Positions 36,020 through 44,606 of a stretch of 64,000 bases of DNA are shown one piece after another. Under the pieces are notes generated by a model. The model was given only the letters and a program-made list of their open reading frames with translations. It made no database searches and was not told the DNA's origin. The DNA is from Candidatus Marithrix sp. (GTDB taxonomy: Bacteria > Pseudomonadota > Gammaproteobacteria > Beggiatoales > Beggiatoaceae): NCBI GenBank assembly GCA_016744775.1, contig JADGDS010000007.1:62001-126000 (forward strand), read 5' to 3'. How positions within the stretch are numbered: position 1 is the stretch's first letter; every line of letters starts with the position of its first letter. A program made the translations under genes and the position numbers.

Positions 36020-36361
36020 TTAAGAATTCATATAGGTTACAGCGGCTGTTTCTTCTTGAAAGATATTAAATATTTGTTGTAAGCGCGTTAGTTCAATTAA
36101 TGTACGTACTGAAGGAGTTAATCCTAATAATACTACATCACCTTTTTTACCTCGTGCCGCTTTTAAGGCTGATATTAATACAGATAAGCCACTAGAATCC
36201 ATAAAATTTACCTCAGTAAGATTTAAGATTAAATTACCTTGACCAAGTTTAATGACATCTAATAATTTTTTTCTAGTTTCAGTAACAGCGTCTCCCATTA
36301 CTAATTTGCCAGATAAATCTACAATATCAATTTTTTCTTTTGTACGATGACTTAATAACAT
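36020..36361 (-). CDS. STAS-domain anti-sigma factor antagonist
   Basis: A 113-residue SpoIIAA/RsbV-like protein that binds a cognate anti-sigma kinase when unphosphorylated. The domain is complete: VDLSGKLVMGD, LILNLTEVNFMDSSGLSVLI with the phosphorylatable serine in DSSG (residues 55-58), and VRTLIELTRLQQIFNIF. It lies between the RsbW-like kinase gene (15 bases upstream) and the priming transferase gene (2 bases downstream). Such modules either control a sigma factor or directly tune polysaccharide export; no sigma factor gene is seen in the window. Confidence 0.9.
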   Translation of the reverse strand: MLLSHRTKEKIDIVDLSGKLVMGDAVTETRKKLLDVIKLGQGNLILNLTEVNFMDSSGLSVLISALKAARGKKGDVVLLGLTPSVRTLIELTRLQQIFNIFQEETAAVTYMNS

Positions 36362-36376
36362 TTTATTTTACTCTCT

Positions 36377-36805
36377 TTAAAAAAATTTTTTCATTTCTAA
36401 TGTGTGTATCCCTGCTTCAGTATGATAACTGATGTTATCCATTAACTCTTTAATTAAATAAAGTCCCCATCCACCATTAGGTATTTGATCTATATTAGAA
36501 GGATCAATATCAACTACAGCACTTCTATCCATTTCTAATAATTTAGGATCCATCCCAATACCAGAATCTTTAATACTAATAACTAAATGATCATCCTGAA
36601 AAGAGACTATCAAATCAATTAAACAATTATATTGTCCCTGATAACTATGAATAATGACATTATTCAATGCTTCTTTAACTGCCTGTCGCACTCCATTAAT
36701 TTCCACAGGAGGAAGAGTAGTTAAAAAACATAATGCCTTAATACATTCATCGGCTAAATTAACCGTATCTGGATTACTTTCAATGTTTAAGCTTATTTTT
36801 TTCAT
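36377..36805 (-). CDS. RsbW-like serine kinase/anti-sigma factor (HATPase)
   Basis: A 142-residue GHKL ATPase. The N box is GVRQAVKEALNNVIIHSYQG and the G1 box is ISIKDSGIGMDP, with a G2-like NGGWGLYLIKELMD, as in RsbW/SpoIIAB switch kinases. It should phosphorylate the adjacent STAS protein, and it is the first gene of a four-gene operon leading into two sugar transferases. Its promoter would lie in the 36806-36978 gap, which is AT-rich and has no gene. Confidence 0.88.
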   Translation of the reverse strand: MKKISLNIESNPDTVNLADECIKALCFLTTLPPVEINGVRQAVKEALNNVIIHSYQGQYNCLIDLIVSFQDDHLVISIKDSGIGMDPKLLEMDRSAVVDIDPSNIDQIPNGGWGLYLIKELMDNISYHTEAGIHTLEMKKFF

Positions 36806-36978
36806 GGTAAAATAGTTTTCGCATAATATATGCCATATAAAATAACTTGAATTTTCAAGTAAAACAGGCAGATTAGCTTGAAAGTCAGTATCATTAAAAT
36901 GTCAATAACGTCATGTTATCGTCGCGTGGATAATCAAGAGGTGGGGAAAGACATGATAGATTATCAGGTCGTTTTTTA

Positions 36979-37094
36979 TCGTTCCCACGCTCCAGCGCCG
37001 AGTTTTACTGAATCTAATTATCCAGTATAAGAAAAAAAACACTTGACGCTGGAGCGTCTGTACATGCGTTACCACGCTGGAGCGTGGGAACGAT
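36979..37094. repeat. CGTTCCCACGCTCC element, long form
   Basis: Outer arms ATCGTTCCCACGCTCCAGCG and CGCTGGAGCGTGGGAACGAT enclose a core that includes AATCTAATTATCCAGTATAA and TTGACGCTGGAGCGTCTGTA. Most of it recurs at 58000-58127. The gap 37095-37220 after it holds a small palindrome (AGTCACCTTTAGGTGACT, 37121-37138) and no gene. Confidence 0.85.
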
Positions 37095-37220
37095 AGTAAT
37101 TGTCTATAGATTTTATTTATTAGTCACCTTTAGGTGACTTTAGCTTTGAGCCTTACTCCGCTTCGCTCCGTTACTTCGTATGGAATTTATTCCTAAGCGG
37201 TGTTTAAGCTTAATAACACA

Positions 37221-37895
37221 CTAATCAAGCATTTGAAAAATTTCTTCTTTAATAGCAACTAAATTTTTATAAATCGCTGTTAAGTCAGCTATTTTTGTAC
37301 TATCAAAATTTATAGATATAAAATATTGATATTTATTTTCAGCTAATTTTTCTAAAATTACAAAATTCCAGATCGCTCCAACTATATAAGCTCCTTTCAT
37401 AATCTTGAAGTTGTTTAATTCAACAGCGGCTATTAATTCAGCTAATAATTGTGGTCTAGGATCATCATTTTTAATTGATTTTTTAAATTCCTCTATGAAG
37501 AAATAAGGCTTTTTAGAATATTCTAAACCTCTTGAAACTAAAAAATCAGTTATACCTGTTAATATAAATTTATCTGTTTTATAGCTGATTTTTTCTTCAT
37601 AGAAATCTCTTATTTCATGGTCTATGTCTGTAAATTTTACTCTATTTAAAATCGGCGCGATAAACTTAACTTTTAATTCTTCCTCTTTATAACTATCTAT
37701 AAAAATAGCATTTTCATTAATTAAATTATCCAAAATGTTTTGGTCATTGTCACTAACTTGAATATCATTTTCAAACCAATTAGAAAATATACTGTTTGAA
37801 ACATTTCTTTTAATAACTACAATTTCTTCTAAATCTTTAAAATTAATAGTACCAAAGTTATAAATTGGTACTTGTTGTTGTGGTTCAGTAATCAT
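37221..37895 (-). CDS. Hypothetical protein, PD-(D/E)XK-nuclease-like
   Basis: A 224-residue soluble protein. A central segment reads ILTGITDFLVSRGLEYSKKP followed by YFFIEEFKKSIKNDDPRPQL and LAELIAAVELN. The D...E-x-F/K order resembles the core of PD-(D/E)XK family proteins, in which a strand with Asp is followed by E-x-K. The rest (AYIVGAIWNFVILEK) resembles widespread proteins of unknown function of this kind. No neighbour suggests a role; it stands alone between a repeat and gumN. The nuclease assignment is tentative. Confidence 0.5.
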   Translation of the reverse strand: MITEPQQQVPIYNFGTINFKDLEEIVVIKRNVSNSIFSNWFENDIQVSDNDQNILDNLINENAIFIDSYKEEELKVKFIAPILNRVKFTDIDHEIRDFYEEKISYKTDKFILTGITDFLVSRGLEYSKKPYFFIEEFKKSIKNDDPRPQLLAELIAAVELNNFKIMKGAYIVGAIWNFVILEKLAENKYQYFISINFDSTKIADLTAIYKNLVAIKEEIFQMLD

Positions 37896-37989
37896 ATTTT
37901 TTAAACCTTCAAGATATTTTATCCGTCATAAATTATATAATAATCACAGAATTTTTTATGCTAAAATAGTCTGATTAAAATTAAATAAC

Positions 37990-38844
37990 ATGGATTCAAT
38001 TATGAAACTATATCGCTATTTTTGGCTAATACTATTTTTCTTAGCTACTCCTTTATCTGCTGAAAGTCTCTTATGGCAAATTAATAAAGATTCCTTGAAA
38101 CCAAGTTATATATTTGGCACTATGCACTCTGAAGATCAACGAGTTCTGGATTTGATTCCTATCATTTCCGAACGTTTTAAACAGGCTGATAATGTTGCAT
38201 TTGAAGTACTTATGGATATGCCAACCATGACCAAATCAGCCAACGCGATGTTCATCCTAGGAGATCAAACTTTAGATAAACTAATTGATAAACAATTATT
38301 TGCTCAGATAGTTACAGCCTTAAAGCCATATAAGATACCAACTAATATAGTAAAATATTTAAAACCTTGGGCAGTTATGATAATACTAAATATGCCTCCA
38401 TCTAAAACAGGTAAGTTTTTAGATTTACAACTATATAAACAAGCACAAGAATTAAAACTACCAACTCATGGTTTAGAAACAGTAGATGAACAATTAGCAG
38501 TTTTTGAAACCACGCCTATTAAAGATCAAATACTGTTATTGAAAGAGAGCTTAACGCAATTAGAACAGGCTCCAATGATGTTGGAAAACATGCTAAAACT
38601 CTATTTGAAAGGTGACTTAACTGCGTTACTTAATTTAAGTAATACCATCATTAAAGACTTACGTAAGCGTCTAATAGATGATCGTAATCTAAAAATGTTC
38701 AAACGGATGAAAAAATTACTGCAAAAAGGTAATGCTTTTATTGCAATTGGAGCCTTGCATTTACCCGGAGAAAAAGGAGTGTTGCAATTACTAAAACAAC
38801 AAGCTTATATTGTTAAAGCAATTCCCGTTGCCATGAATCATTAA
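37990..38844 (+). CDS. TraB/GumN family protein
   Basis: A 284-residue exported protein with a signal peptide (LYRYFWLILFFLATPLSAES). The TraB/GumN pattern is present: SLLWQINKDSLKPSYIFGTM with HSED, the LD-L-Q-L-YKQAQELKLPTHGLE segment and the C-terminal FIAIGALHLPGEKGVLQLLK (the GxxH motif). The family is proposed to be metal-dependent hydrolases related to erythromycin esterase and Tiki proteases. A second start at 38002 (MKLYRYFW) gives a better signal peptide and has GGA upstream, so it may be the real one. The 3' end overlaps bpt, which is convergent. Confidence 0.85.
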   Translation: MDSIMKLYRYFWLILFFLATPLSAESLLWQINKDSLKPSYIFGTMHSEDQRVLDLIPIISERFKQADNVAFEVLMDMPTMTKSANAMFILGDQTLDKLIDKQLFAQIVTALKPYKIPTNIVKYLKPWAVMIILNMPPSKTGKFLDLQLYKQAQELKLPTHGLETVDEQLAVFETTPIKDQILLLKESLTQLEQAPMMLENMLKLYLKGDLTALLNLSNTIIKDLRKRLIDDRNLKMFKRMKKLLQKGNAFIAIGALHLPGEKGVLQLLKQQAYIVKAIPVAMNH

Positions 38845-39517
38845 CATGATATTCCAGCGGCTGATAGTCATTTTTATAACGCATTTTTTTACAATCTTCA
38901 ATCCAATATCCTAAATAAAGCCACTTCAATTCCAATTGTTTGCAGTGTTCTATTTCCCATAACACTGCATAAACACCTAAACTGCGTGAATGATAATCTG
39001 GATCAAAAAAAGTATATACTGCCGATAGCCCATTTTGCAATCTATCAACAACAGCAACTCCAATTAATTGTTTTTCAACAAATATTTCAAAAAATATGGT
39101 TTTTGACCATGAACTAGTTAAAAAATCTATATAAGCTTCAGGAGTTGGTTTATCCATACCGTCACCCTCATGACGCGCTGTCAAATAACGACAATATAAT
39201 TCAAAATGTTCAGCTTTAAACACCGGAGTTGCCGCTAAAATTGTTAAATCTTGATTTTTTTTCCAGATACGCCGCTGACGACGATTAGCAATAAATTCTG
39301 TTACTGGAACACGCACCGAAATACAAGCCTGACAATTTTTACAAGCCGGAATATATAAATCATCGCCGCTACGTCGAAATCCTTGCTTAGATAAATCATT
39401 ATACAAATTAAGGTTTTTCGGCATATTAGGATCAACAAATACAGTTGTCGCTAACTTATCCGGTAAATAACTACATTTATGCGGAGGAGTGCCATATAAA
39501 TTAAAAGACATATTCAT
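38813..39517 (-). CDS. bpt: Aspartate/glutamate leucyltransferase Bpt
   Basis: A ~234-residue leucyl-tRNA-protein transferase of the bacterial N-end rule, adding Leu to N-terminal Asp or Glu. The N-terminal ATE domain is clear (CSYLPDKLATTVFVDPN, RRSGDDLYIPACKNCQACIS with its cysteines) and the C-terminal part has SAVYTFFDPDYHSRSLGVYA and LYLGYWIEDCKKMRYKNDYQ. The start at 39517 is preferred because GGGA lies 8 bases before it; the open frame extends further but inside aat. It overlaps the end of aat by 17 bases. Confidence 0.93.
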   Translation of the reverse strand: MNMSFNLYGTPPHKCSYLPDKLATTVFVDPNMPKNLNLYNDLSKQGFRRSGDDLYIPACKNCQACISVRVPVTEFIANRRQRRIWKKNQDLTILAATPVFKAEHFELYCRYLTARHEGDGMDKPTPEAYIDFLTSSWSKTIFFEIFVEKQLIGVAVVDRLQNGLSAVYTFFDPDYHSRSLGVYAVLWEIEHCKQLELKWLYLGYWIEDCKKMRYKNDYQPLEYHVNDSWQRELL

Positions 39518-40214
39518 TATCAAATTCCCATTTACCGATTTTTCCTTGTTGTTCACATAATTGATCTAATAAATTACGATATTCTATGCGTGGAATTTCT
39601 GCTGCACCTAAACTTTCTAAGTGCTTAGTATGTACCTGACAATCAATCAATTCATAACCCCATATTTGTAATTGTTTAACTAAATGAACAAAGGCTACTT
39701 TAGAAGCATCAGTCATAAGAGTAAACATAGATTCTCCAAAAAATACCTTACCTAAAGCAATGCCATATAAACCAGCAACTAAACGCCCTTCATAGAAAGC
39801 CTCTATTGAATGAGCAAGACGATGTTGATGTAATTTATAATAAGCAGCTTGCATTTCTGAAGTAATCCATGTGCCATCTTGATTATGGCGTGGTGCTGCA
39901 CAAGCTTCAATGACTTGCTGAAAATGATTATCCATAGTAATACTAAACTTTTGTTTCCTAATGGTTTTAGCTAAACTGCGTGATATTTTTAAATTTTCAG
40001 GAAACAAGACTAATCGTTGGCTAGGTGCCCACCATAAAATGGGTTCATCATCGTTATACCAAGGAAAAATACCTTGCAAATAAGCACAAATAATACGGTT
40101 TATACTTAGGCTTCCTCCAACAGCTAATAAACCATCTGGATGTTCTAAAGCCTGTTCTAATGGCGGGAAATCGTTTGGAGGTGCATTAAAAGGAATATAA
40201 TAAGGGCGACGCAT
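39501..40214 (-). CDS. aat: Leucyl/phenylalanyl-tRNA--protein transferase Aat
   Basis: A 237-residue N-end-rule enzyme that adds Leu or Phe to N-terminal Arg or Lys. Motifs are complete: FPPLEQALEHPDGLLAVGG, GIFPWYNDDEPILWWAPSQR, then AYYKLHQHRLAHSIEAFYEG and LVAGLYGIALGKVFFGESMF. It is upstream of and coupled to bpt, so one operon supplies both leucyl transferases for ClpS/ClpAP-dependent degradation. Confidence 0.95.
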   Translation of the reverse strand: MRRPYYIPFNAPPNDFPPLEQALEHPDGLLAVGGSLSINRIICAYLQGIFPWYNDDEPILWWAPSQRLVLFPENLKISRSLAKTIRKQKFSITMDNHFQQVIEACAAPRHNQDGTWITSEMQAAYYKLHQHRLAHSIEAFYEGRLVAGLYGIALGKVFFGESMFTLMTDASKVAFVHLVKQLQIWGYELIDCQVHTKHLESLGAAEIPRIEYRNLLDQLCEQQGKIGKWEFDNEYVF

Positions 40215-40368
40215 ATTGAAATAATATTTTAAGTAAATTTTTTGTATATAGCGTAAAATTGTGACTATATTATAGCCTATGCTGCATAAAATTTATGTGT
40301 TATTGGCACGAGCTATGAATAGTATAAAGTTTATATAGGCAAATTGAAAATAGGAGAAGAAACAAAAC

Positions 40369-40728
40369 ATGATGAATAATGATCATGAGGTGCTTTCTAG
40401 CGCAACAATTGAGCAAAGACGACGAGAAATGCAAGATATTGGGGGTATCGTTTGGTTAATTGATTTATTTTTAAGCGAATTGCCTAATTATGAAAATGAA
40501 TTGAAACAAGCAATTACTACTAAAGATAGTAATGCACTTTATTTAGCCGCCCATAAATTTAGAGGTAGTTGTTCTAATTTAGGAGCAACTGCTATGGTCG
40601 AATTATCTAAAGAATTAGAAACATTAGGGCAAAAAGGGGATATGGAACCAGCAACAGTTATAATGGCGAATTCTTTAGATATTGAGATTCAACGCTTAAA
40701 AGAAGCTTTGGAACAAGAAAGAGAATAA
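40369..40728 (+). CDS. Hpt-domain phosphotransfer protein
   Basis: A 119-residue single-domain phosphotransferase. The active-site helix is LAAHKFRGSCSNLGA with phosphorylatable His62, followed by a second helix of the four-helix bundle (MVELSKELETLGQKGD). The AGGAG site about 12 bases upstream supports the start. A response regulator gene follows after a small hairpin, so the two are probably a phosphorelay pair served by an unlinked hybrid kinase. Confidence 0.85.
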   Translation: MMNNDHEVLSSATIEQRRREMQDIGGIVWLIDLFLSELPNYENELKQAITTKDSNALYLAAHKFRGSCSNLGATAMVELSKELETLGQKGDMEPATVIMANSLDIEIQRLKEALEQERE

Positions 40729-40737
40729 GCAAATTAA

Positions 40738-40762
40738 AGGGCAACCATAAAGGGATTGCCCT
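40738..40762 (+). terminator. Hairpin between Hpt and response-regulator genes
   Basis: AGGGCAA at 40738-40744 pairs with TTGCCCT at 40756-40762 across an 11-base loop. No U-run follows, so it more likely tunes expression between the two genes than ends transcription. Confidence 0.45.
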
Positions 40763-40775
40763 ATTGGAAATAAAC

Positions 40776-41135
40776 ATGAATTCTCATACAATATTACTTA
40801 CAGATGATAGTCGAATTTCTCGAATGCTAGTGCGTGGTATCATTGAACGTGCTAATATAGAAGCTGAAATTATAGAGGCTAGTAACGCTAAAGATGCCCT
40901 AAGTCAGCTTAGCGATAGACAAATTAATCTTGCTATTCTAGATCTTAATATGCCCGGCATGGATGGTTTAATGTTAGCAACAGAATTATTAGCGCGATTT
41001 CCAATCTTAAAAATTGGATTATTAACCGCTAATGTACAAGACATTGTACGCGATAAAGCTAAATCTCTAGGTGTTACCTTTATCGCTAAACCAATCACCG
41101 AGCAAAAAATCTTAACTTTTATTTCACCCATTTAA
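40776..41135 (+). CDS. CheY-like response regulator
   Basis: A 119-residue receiver domain without output domain. The acidic pair (DD, residues 10-11 in LLTDDSRISR), phosphoacceptor Asp56 (LAILDLNMPGMDG), switch Thr (LLTAN) and Lys (IAKPI) are all in place. The ATG at 40776 is preferred over the upstream TTG at 40764 because it has GGAA 6-7 bases before it. The last 17 bases overlap the convergent transporter gene. Confidence 0.9.
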   Translation: MNSHTILLTDDSRISRMLVRGIIERANIEAEIIEASNAKDALSQLSDRQINLAILDLNMPGMDGLMLATELLARFPILKIGLLTANVQDIVRDKAKSLGVTFIAKPITEQKILTFISPI

Positions 41136-42429
41136 TAAAACTTAGTACAAACTCAGTTTGTATTATGAATAGTATGGCTGTGACAATTGCGGTTAATATT
41201 CCTAAACTTAAAAAAATCTCTGCTATAGTAAATCCACTTTGTAATACAGCAACAGTGCTTAAAGCTGATATTACCATGAATAAAGCATTTAAAATATTAT
41301 TAGCGGCAATAACTCTAGCGCGATGATTTGGTTTACTACGTTTTTGCACCATTGCATTTAAAGGTACAATATAAAACCCTCCAAATAATCCTATTAAGGC
41401 TAAATCTAATAATACTCGCCAACTAGTTGCAATATCTAAGAATTGCATTGCATTCATTTGTGCTTCTGGTAGTGATAAAGCGATGAAGTGTAAGCTAGAA
41501 AAATAAATGTCAATAGAAAATATAATGATTCCTATTGCACCTAAAGGTACTAAACCGGGTTCAATACGACCATTTGACATTCTTTCACATAGCATGGAAC
41601 CTAATCCAATTCCAATGGAAAACATACTTAATAATAATGTTACTACTTCATTATTACTGCCAAGTATATATTTACTATAAGCTGGAACTTGTGATAGATA
41701 AGTCGCGCCGATAAACCAAAACCATGAAATCGCAATAATTGCAATAAAAACACTTCGATCTTCTAAAGCATAGCGCATCATTTTGATAGTTTCAGTTGCT
41801 ATATTCCAATTGATTTTTATTTTATCTGTCGAAGCTGCTGCTGGAATATAACGACTAGTTAAAAAACCTAAGATTGCTAGTATTATTACTAAACACCCAA
41901 TTATTAAGGCTCCATTATGAGGTATAGAGATTAAAATACCACCTAAAATTGTACCTAATAAAATGGCTAAAAAAGTACCCATGCTAATTAAACCATTAGC
42001 ACCAGTTAATTCTTCTGATGCTAAATGCTGGGGCAATATACTATATTTCAATGGTCCAAATAATGTAGATTGTGTGCCCATTAAAAATAATAATATAATT
42101 AACATTAATATATTTTGATTATAAAAAGCTATAATGGCAAATGACATTATAATAATTTCAAGTATTTTAACCCGCCTAATTAATTGTGATTTTTCATAAC
42201 AATCAGCTAATTGCCCTGCTGTAGCAGAAAATAAAAAAAATGGCAAAATGAAAATTCCAGCACTTAGCGTCACTATCAAATTAGTATCAATACCATATAA
42301 GCTACTACCTTGAAAGATAATTAAGATTACTAGGGCATTTTTATAAACATTATCATTAAATGCCCCTAAAAATTGTGTGAAAAATAATGGTGAAAAACGA
42401 CGAGTTTTTAGTAATTGGAACTGATTCAT
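41119..42429 (-). CDS. MFS transporter, lysophospholipid transporter (LplT)-like
   Basis: A 436-residue major facilitator with about 12 membrane helices. The start (FSPLFFTQFLGAFNDNVYKN) and GQLADCYEKSQLIRRVKILE are characteristic of the LplT/Aas-type group that flips lysophospholipids across the inner membrane for reacylation. FGPLKYSILPQHLASEELTG and GLFGGFYIVPLNAMVQKRSK are also typical. In E. coli lplT is followed by aas; here no acyltransferase follows. It starts one base away from the divergent cca. Confidence 0.82.
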   Translation of the reverse strand: MNQFQLLKTRRFSPLFFTQFLGAFNDNVYKNALVILIIFQGSSLYGIDTNLIVTLSAGIFILPFFLFSATAGQLADCYEKSQLIRRVKILEIIIMSFAIIAFYNQNILMLIILLFLMGTQSTLFGPLKYSILPQHLASEELTGANGLISMGTFLAILLGTILGGILISIPHNGALIIGCLVIILAILGFLTSRYIPAAASTDKIKINWNIATETIKMMRYALEDRSVFIAIIAISWFWFIGATYLSQVPAYSKYILGSNNEVVTLLLSMFSIGIGLGSMLCERMSNGRIEPGLVPLGAIGIIIFSIDIYFSSLHFIALSLPEAQMNAMQFLDIATSWRVLLDLALIGLFGGFYIVPLNAMVQKRSKPNHRARVIAANNILNALFMVISALSTVAVLQSGFTIAEIFLSLGILTAIVTAILFIIQTEFVLSFIKWVK

Positions 42430-42430
42430 A

Positions 42431-43444
42431 ATGAAGATATATAAAGTTGGTGGTGCTGTGCGTGATAATTACTTGAGTATATCAAGTAAAGATACCGATT
42501 GGGTAGTAGTTGGAGCCACAGTCGATGAATTAGTATCACAAGGATATACTCAAGTTGGGCGCGATTTTCCAGTCTTTTTACATCCTAATACCCATGAAGA
42601 ATATGCTTTAGCTCGTACAGAACGTAAAATTGGAAAAGGTTATACTGGTTTTACGGTTTATGCAGCTCCTGATGTTAGTTTAGAAGATGATTTATGTCGG
42701 CGCGATTTAACTATTAATGCTATGGCAGAGGATTCTGAGGGCAAATTAATTGATCCTTTTAATGGTTTAGCAGATTTACGCGCTGGCATTTTACGACATG
42801 TTTCACCCAATTTTGTAGAAGATCCAGTACGAATTCTACGTATAGCAAGATTTGCTGCTAGGTTTGATTTTCGTGTTGCTGATGAAACCTTAGTTTTAAT
42901 GAAACAAATGGTTGATAATGCTGAAGTAGATAGCTTAGTGCCTGAACGGGTATGGCAAGAAATGGTACGAGCATTAGCTGAACCACAACTGCAATTATTT
43001 TTTGATGTATTAGAAAGTTGTGGTGCTTTAGCACGAATTTTTCCAGAAATTGATTATAGTTCATTGCGTTTACAACAACAAAATGATACTCAAGTAGTAT
43101 TTGCAGTGCTGTGTAAAGCTGTAACATCAATAGAACAGTTGTGCAAACGATACAAAGTGCCTAGTCAATATCGTGATTTAGCTATATTAGTTGCACGTCA
43201 TCATAGTTTTACAGAATTAACCGCGAATAGCATAGTAGAAACCTTACAAAAACTAGACGCTTTTCGACGACCACAACGATTTGAACAATTTTTATTAGCG
43301 GCAGAAACCGATGCTTGTGAGACACTTAATAATGCCCTTCAAATTGTAAGTAAAATAGAAGTTGCAGCAGTATTAGCTGATGGATTTGAAGGCGCGGCAA
43401 TCGGAAAAGAATTGCAGCGGCGACGAATAGAGGCTTTAAGCTAA
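42431..43444 (+). CDS. cca: tRNA CCA-adding enzyme Cca, HD signature missing
   Basis: A 337-residue class II tRNA nucleotidyltransferase that adds or repairs the 3' CCA end. The head domain is complete: GGAVRD (7-12), DTDWVVVGAT, EYALARTERKIGKGYTGF, DDLCRRDLTINAMA and VEDPVRILRIARFAARF. Compared with E. coli Cca (412 residues) the protein goes from ARIFPEIDYSSL directly to FAVLCKAVTSIEQLCKRYKV, so the HDLGKG metal site of the HD phosphohydrolase domain is missing, while the flanking helices and the LQRRRIEAL end are kept. Nucleotide addition should remain; phosphatase and phosphodiesterase activity should not. Confidence 0.9.
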   Translation: MKIYKVGGAVRDNYLSISSKDTDWVVVGATVDELVSQGYTQVGRDFPVFLHPNTHEEYALARTERKIGKGYTGFTVYAAPDVSLEDDLCRRDLTINAMAEDSEGKLIDPFNGLADLRAGILRHVSPNFVEDPVRILRIARFAARFDFRVADETLVLMKQMVDNAEVDSLVPERVWQEMVRALAEPQLQLFFDVLESCGALARIFPEIDYSSLRLQQQNDTQVVFAVLCKAVTSIEQLCKRYKVPSQYRDLAILVARHHSFTELTANSIVETLQKLDAFRRPQRFEQFLLAAETDACETLNNALQIVSKIEVAAVLADGFEGAAIGKELQRRRIEALS

Positions 43445-43894
43445 TTGTTCTGCTGCGACTGGAGGTGTTAATATTTTCTCAGCATCATCAATATCGACAA
43501 CTTGTTCTTGTATATCTTGTAAGGCTAATTCAGAATCATTCCAACCTTTTAAACCGGTTTTTAATGATTTGACTGATTTATAACCCATTAATTGCATCGT
43601 ATAAGCGGCTAAAACACTACGATTACCAGAACGACAAATAACAATAACATCTTTACCTCGTGCATTTACCAGCTGTGGTACAGTTTCATGATAACCATAT
43701 TCGCAACTTTGTTCTAAAATACCACGAGGCACATTAATAGAACCTTTGATATGCAAAGCATTAAATTCATCAGCTTCACGTATATCAAGTAATAATGGAA
43801 TATTATTAGTTTCTAATTGTTCTTCTAAATCCCAAGGAAAAATTTCCTCAATATTTTTTAGAGTATCGGCAATTAATTCATTGAAAGTTTTCAT
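43436..43894 (-). CDS. Rhodanese-like domain protein
   Basis: A 152-residue single-domain sulfurtransferase-like protein. The domain has PLLLDIREADEFNALHIKGS, INVPRG and the active-site loop VICRSGNRSVLAAYTM with the catalytic cysteine. It probably handles sulfane sulfur or acts as a sulfur carrier, which would fit a sulfur oxidiser, though single-domain rhodaneses are common everywhere. It is convergent with cca and overlaps it by 9 bases. Confidence 0.85.
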   Translation of the reverse strand: MKTFNELIADTLKNIEEIFPWDLEEQLETNNIPLLLDIREADEFNALHIKGSINVPRGILEQSCEYGYHETVPQLVNARGKDVIVICRSGNRSVLAAYTMQLMGYKSVKSLKTGLKGWNDSELALQDIQEQVVDIDDAEKILTPPVAAEQLA

Positions 43895-44039
43895 GTATTA
43901 ATAATAATGGGTTGTTTAAATCTTAAAACTAGTTAATAATAACAAAACTATTAGCCAGTTCAAGGCGAAATAATTAATTAATTAATATATAATAATATAT
44001 TTTTATTTAGTTTAAATTATTTTAAGGAGTGTTTTTAAA

Positions 44040-44234
44040 ATGGACCAAACTTATTACGATAACGTCAGTAAAATGGAACAAATGTCAGTAGAGAAAGATT
44101 ATTTACTTGGCTGGGTTGGTGGTTATTTGCATAATCCAATGCGTGAAGAGCAACGTGTTAATGATGCTTATGAAGCTGGATATGCTGATGGCGAAAGTAA
44201 CAATTCTGATAATTTTGAACAATGGGTTAAATAA
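44040..44234 (+). CDS. Conserved-looking small acidic protein
   Basis: A 64-residue acidic protein with a good AAGGAG site before the start. YLLGWVGGYLHNPMREEQRV and NDAYEAGYADGESNNS suggest two short helices ending in a GYADG motif. No family was recognised. It is followed by a hairpin and grxC, and the compact sequence with a strong ribosome binding site suggests a real gene. Confidence 0.6.
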   Translation: MDQTYYDNVSKMEQMSVEKDYLLGWVGGYLHNPMREEQRVNDAYEAGYADGESNNSDNFEQWVK

Positions 44235-44245
44235 ATAAACCTTAT

Positions 44246-44271
44246 AAAGGCGATACACAAGTATCGCCTTT
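44246..44271 (+). terminator. Hairpin after the 64-residue gene
   Basis: AAAGGCGATAC (44246-44256) and GTATCGCCTTT (44261-44271) form an 11-bp stem with an ACAA loop. It lacks a long U-run, so it may be a weak terminator or an mRNA stabiliser before grxC. Confidence 0.6.
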
Positions 44272-44290
44272 ACTAACTATAGGGGAATCT

Positions 44291-44545
44291 ATGGAAACTG
44301 TGCGTATGTATAGCACGCAAATTTGTCCCTATTGTGTTAGGGCAGAAAATTTGCTGAATAGAAAAGGTGTAGAAGTAAAAAAAATTCTGGTTGATCATAA
44401 CCCAGCAGAATTAACAACAATGATTAAATTGAGCGGGCGACGTAGTGTTCCTCAAATTTTTATTGGAGATAAACATGTCGGCGGTTATGATGATCTAGTT
44501 GAGCTGGATATGGATGGAGAGCTTGATCCTCTTTTAAAAGCTTGA
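44291..44545 (+). CDS. grxC: Glutaredoxin 3 (GrxC)
   Basis: An 84-residue dithiol glutaredoxin. Active site CPYC is at residues 12-15, with the family motifs RSVPQIFIGDKHVGGYDDL including the cis-proline and GG for glutathione binding. It reduces disulfides and mixed glutathione disulfides. A GGGGAA site precedes the start. Confidence 0.95.
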   Translation: METVRMYSTQICPYCVRAENLLNRKGVEVKKILVDHNPAELTTMIKLSGRRSVPQIFIGDKHVGGYDDLVELDMDGELDPLLKA

Positions 44546-44606
44546 TTCTCTATAGACATATTGCTAAAATTTAATTTTTACGTTTAATTCAGTAAGGGAT
44601 ATCTAT

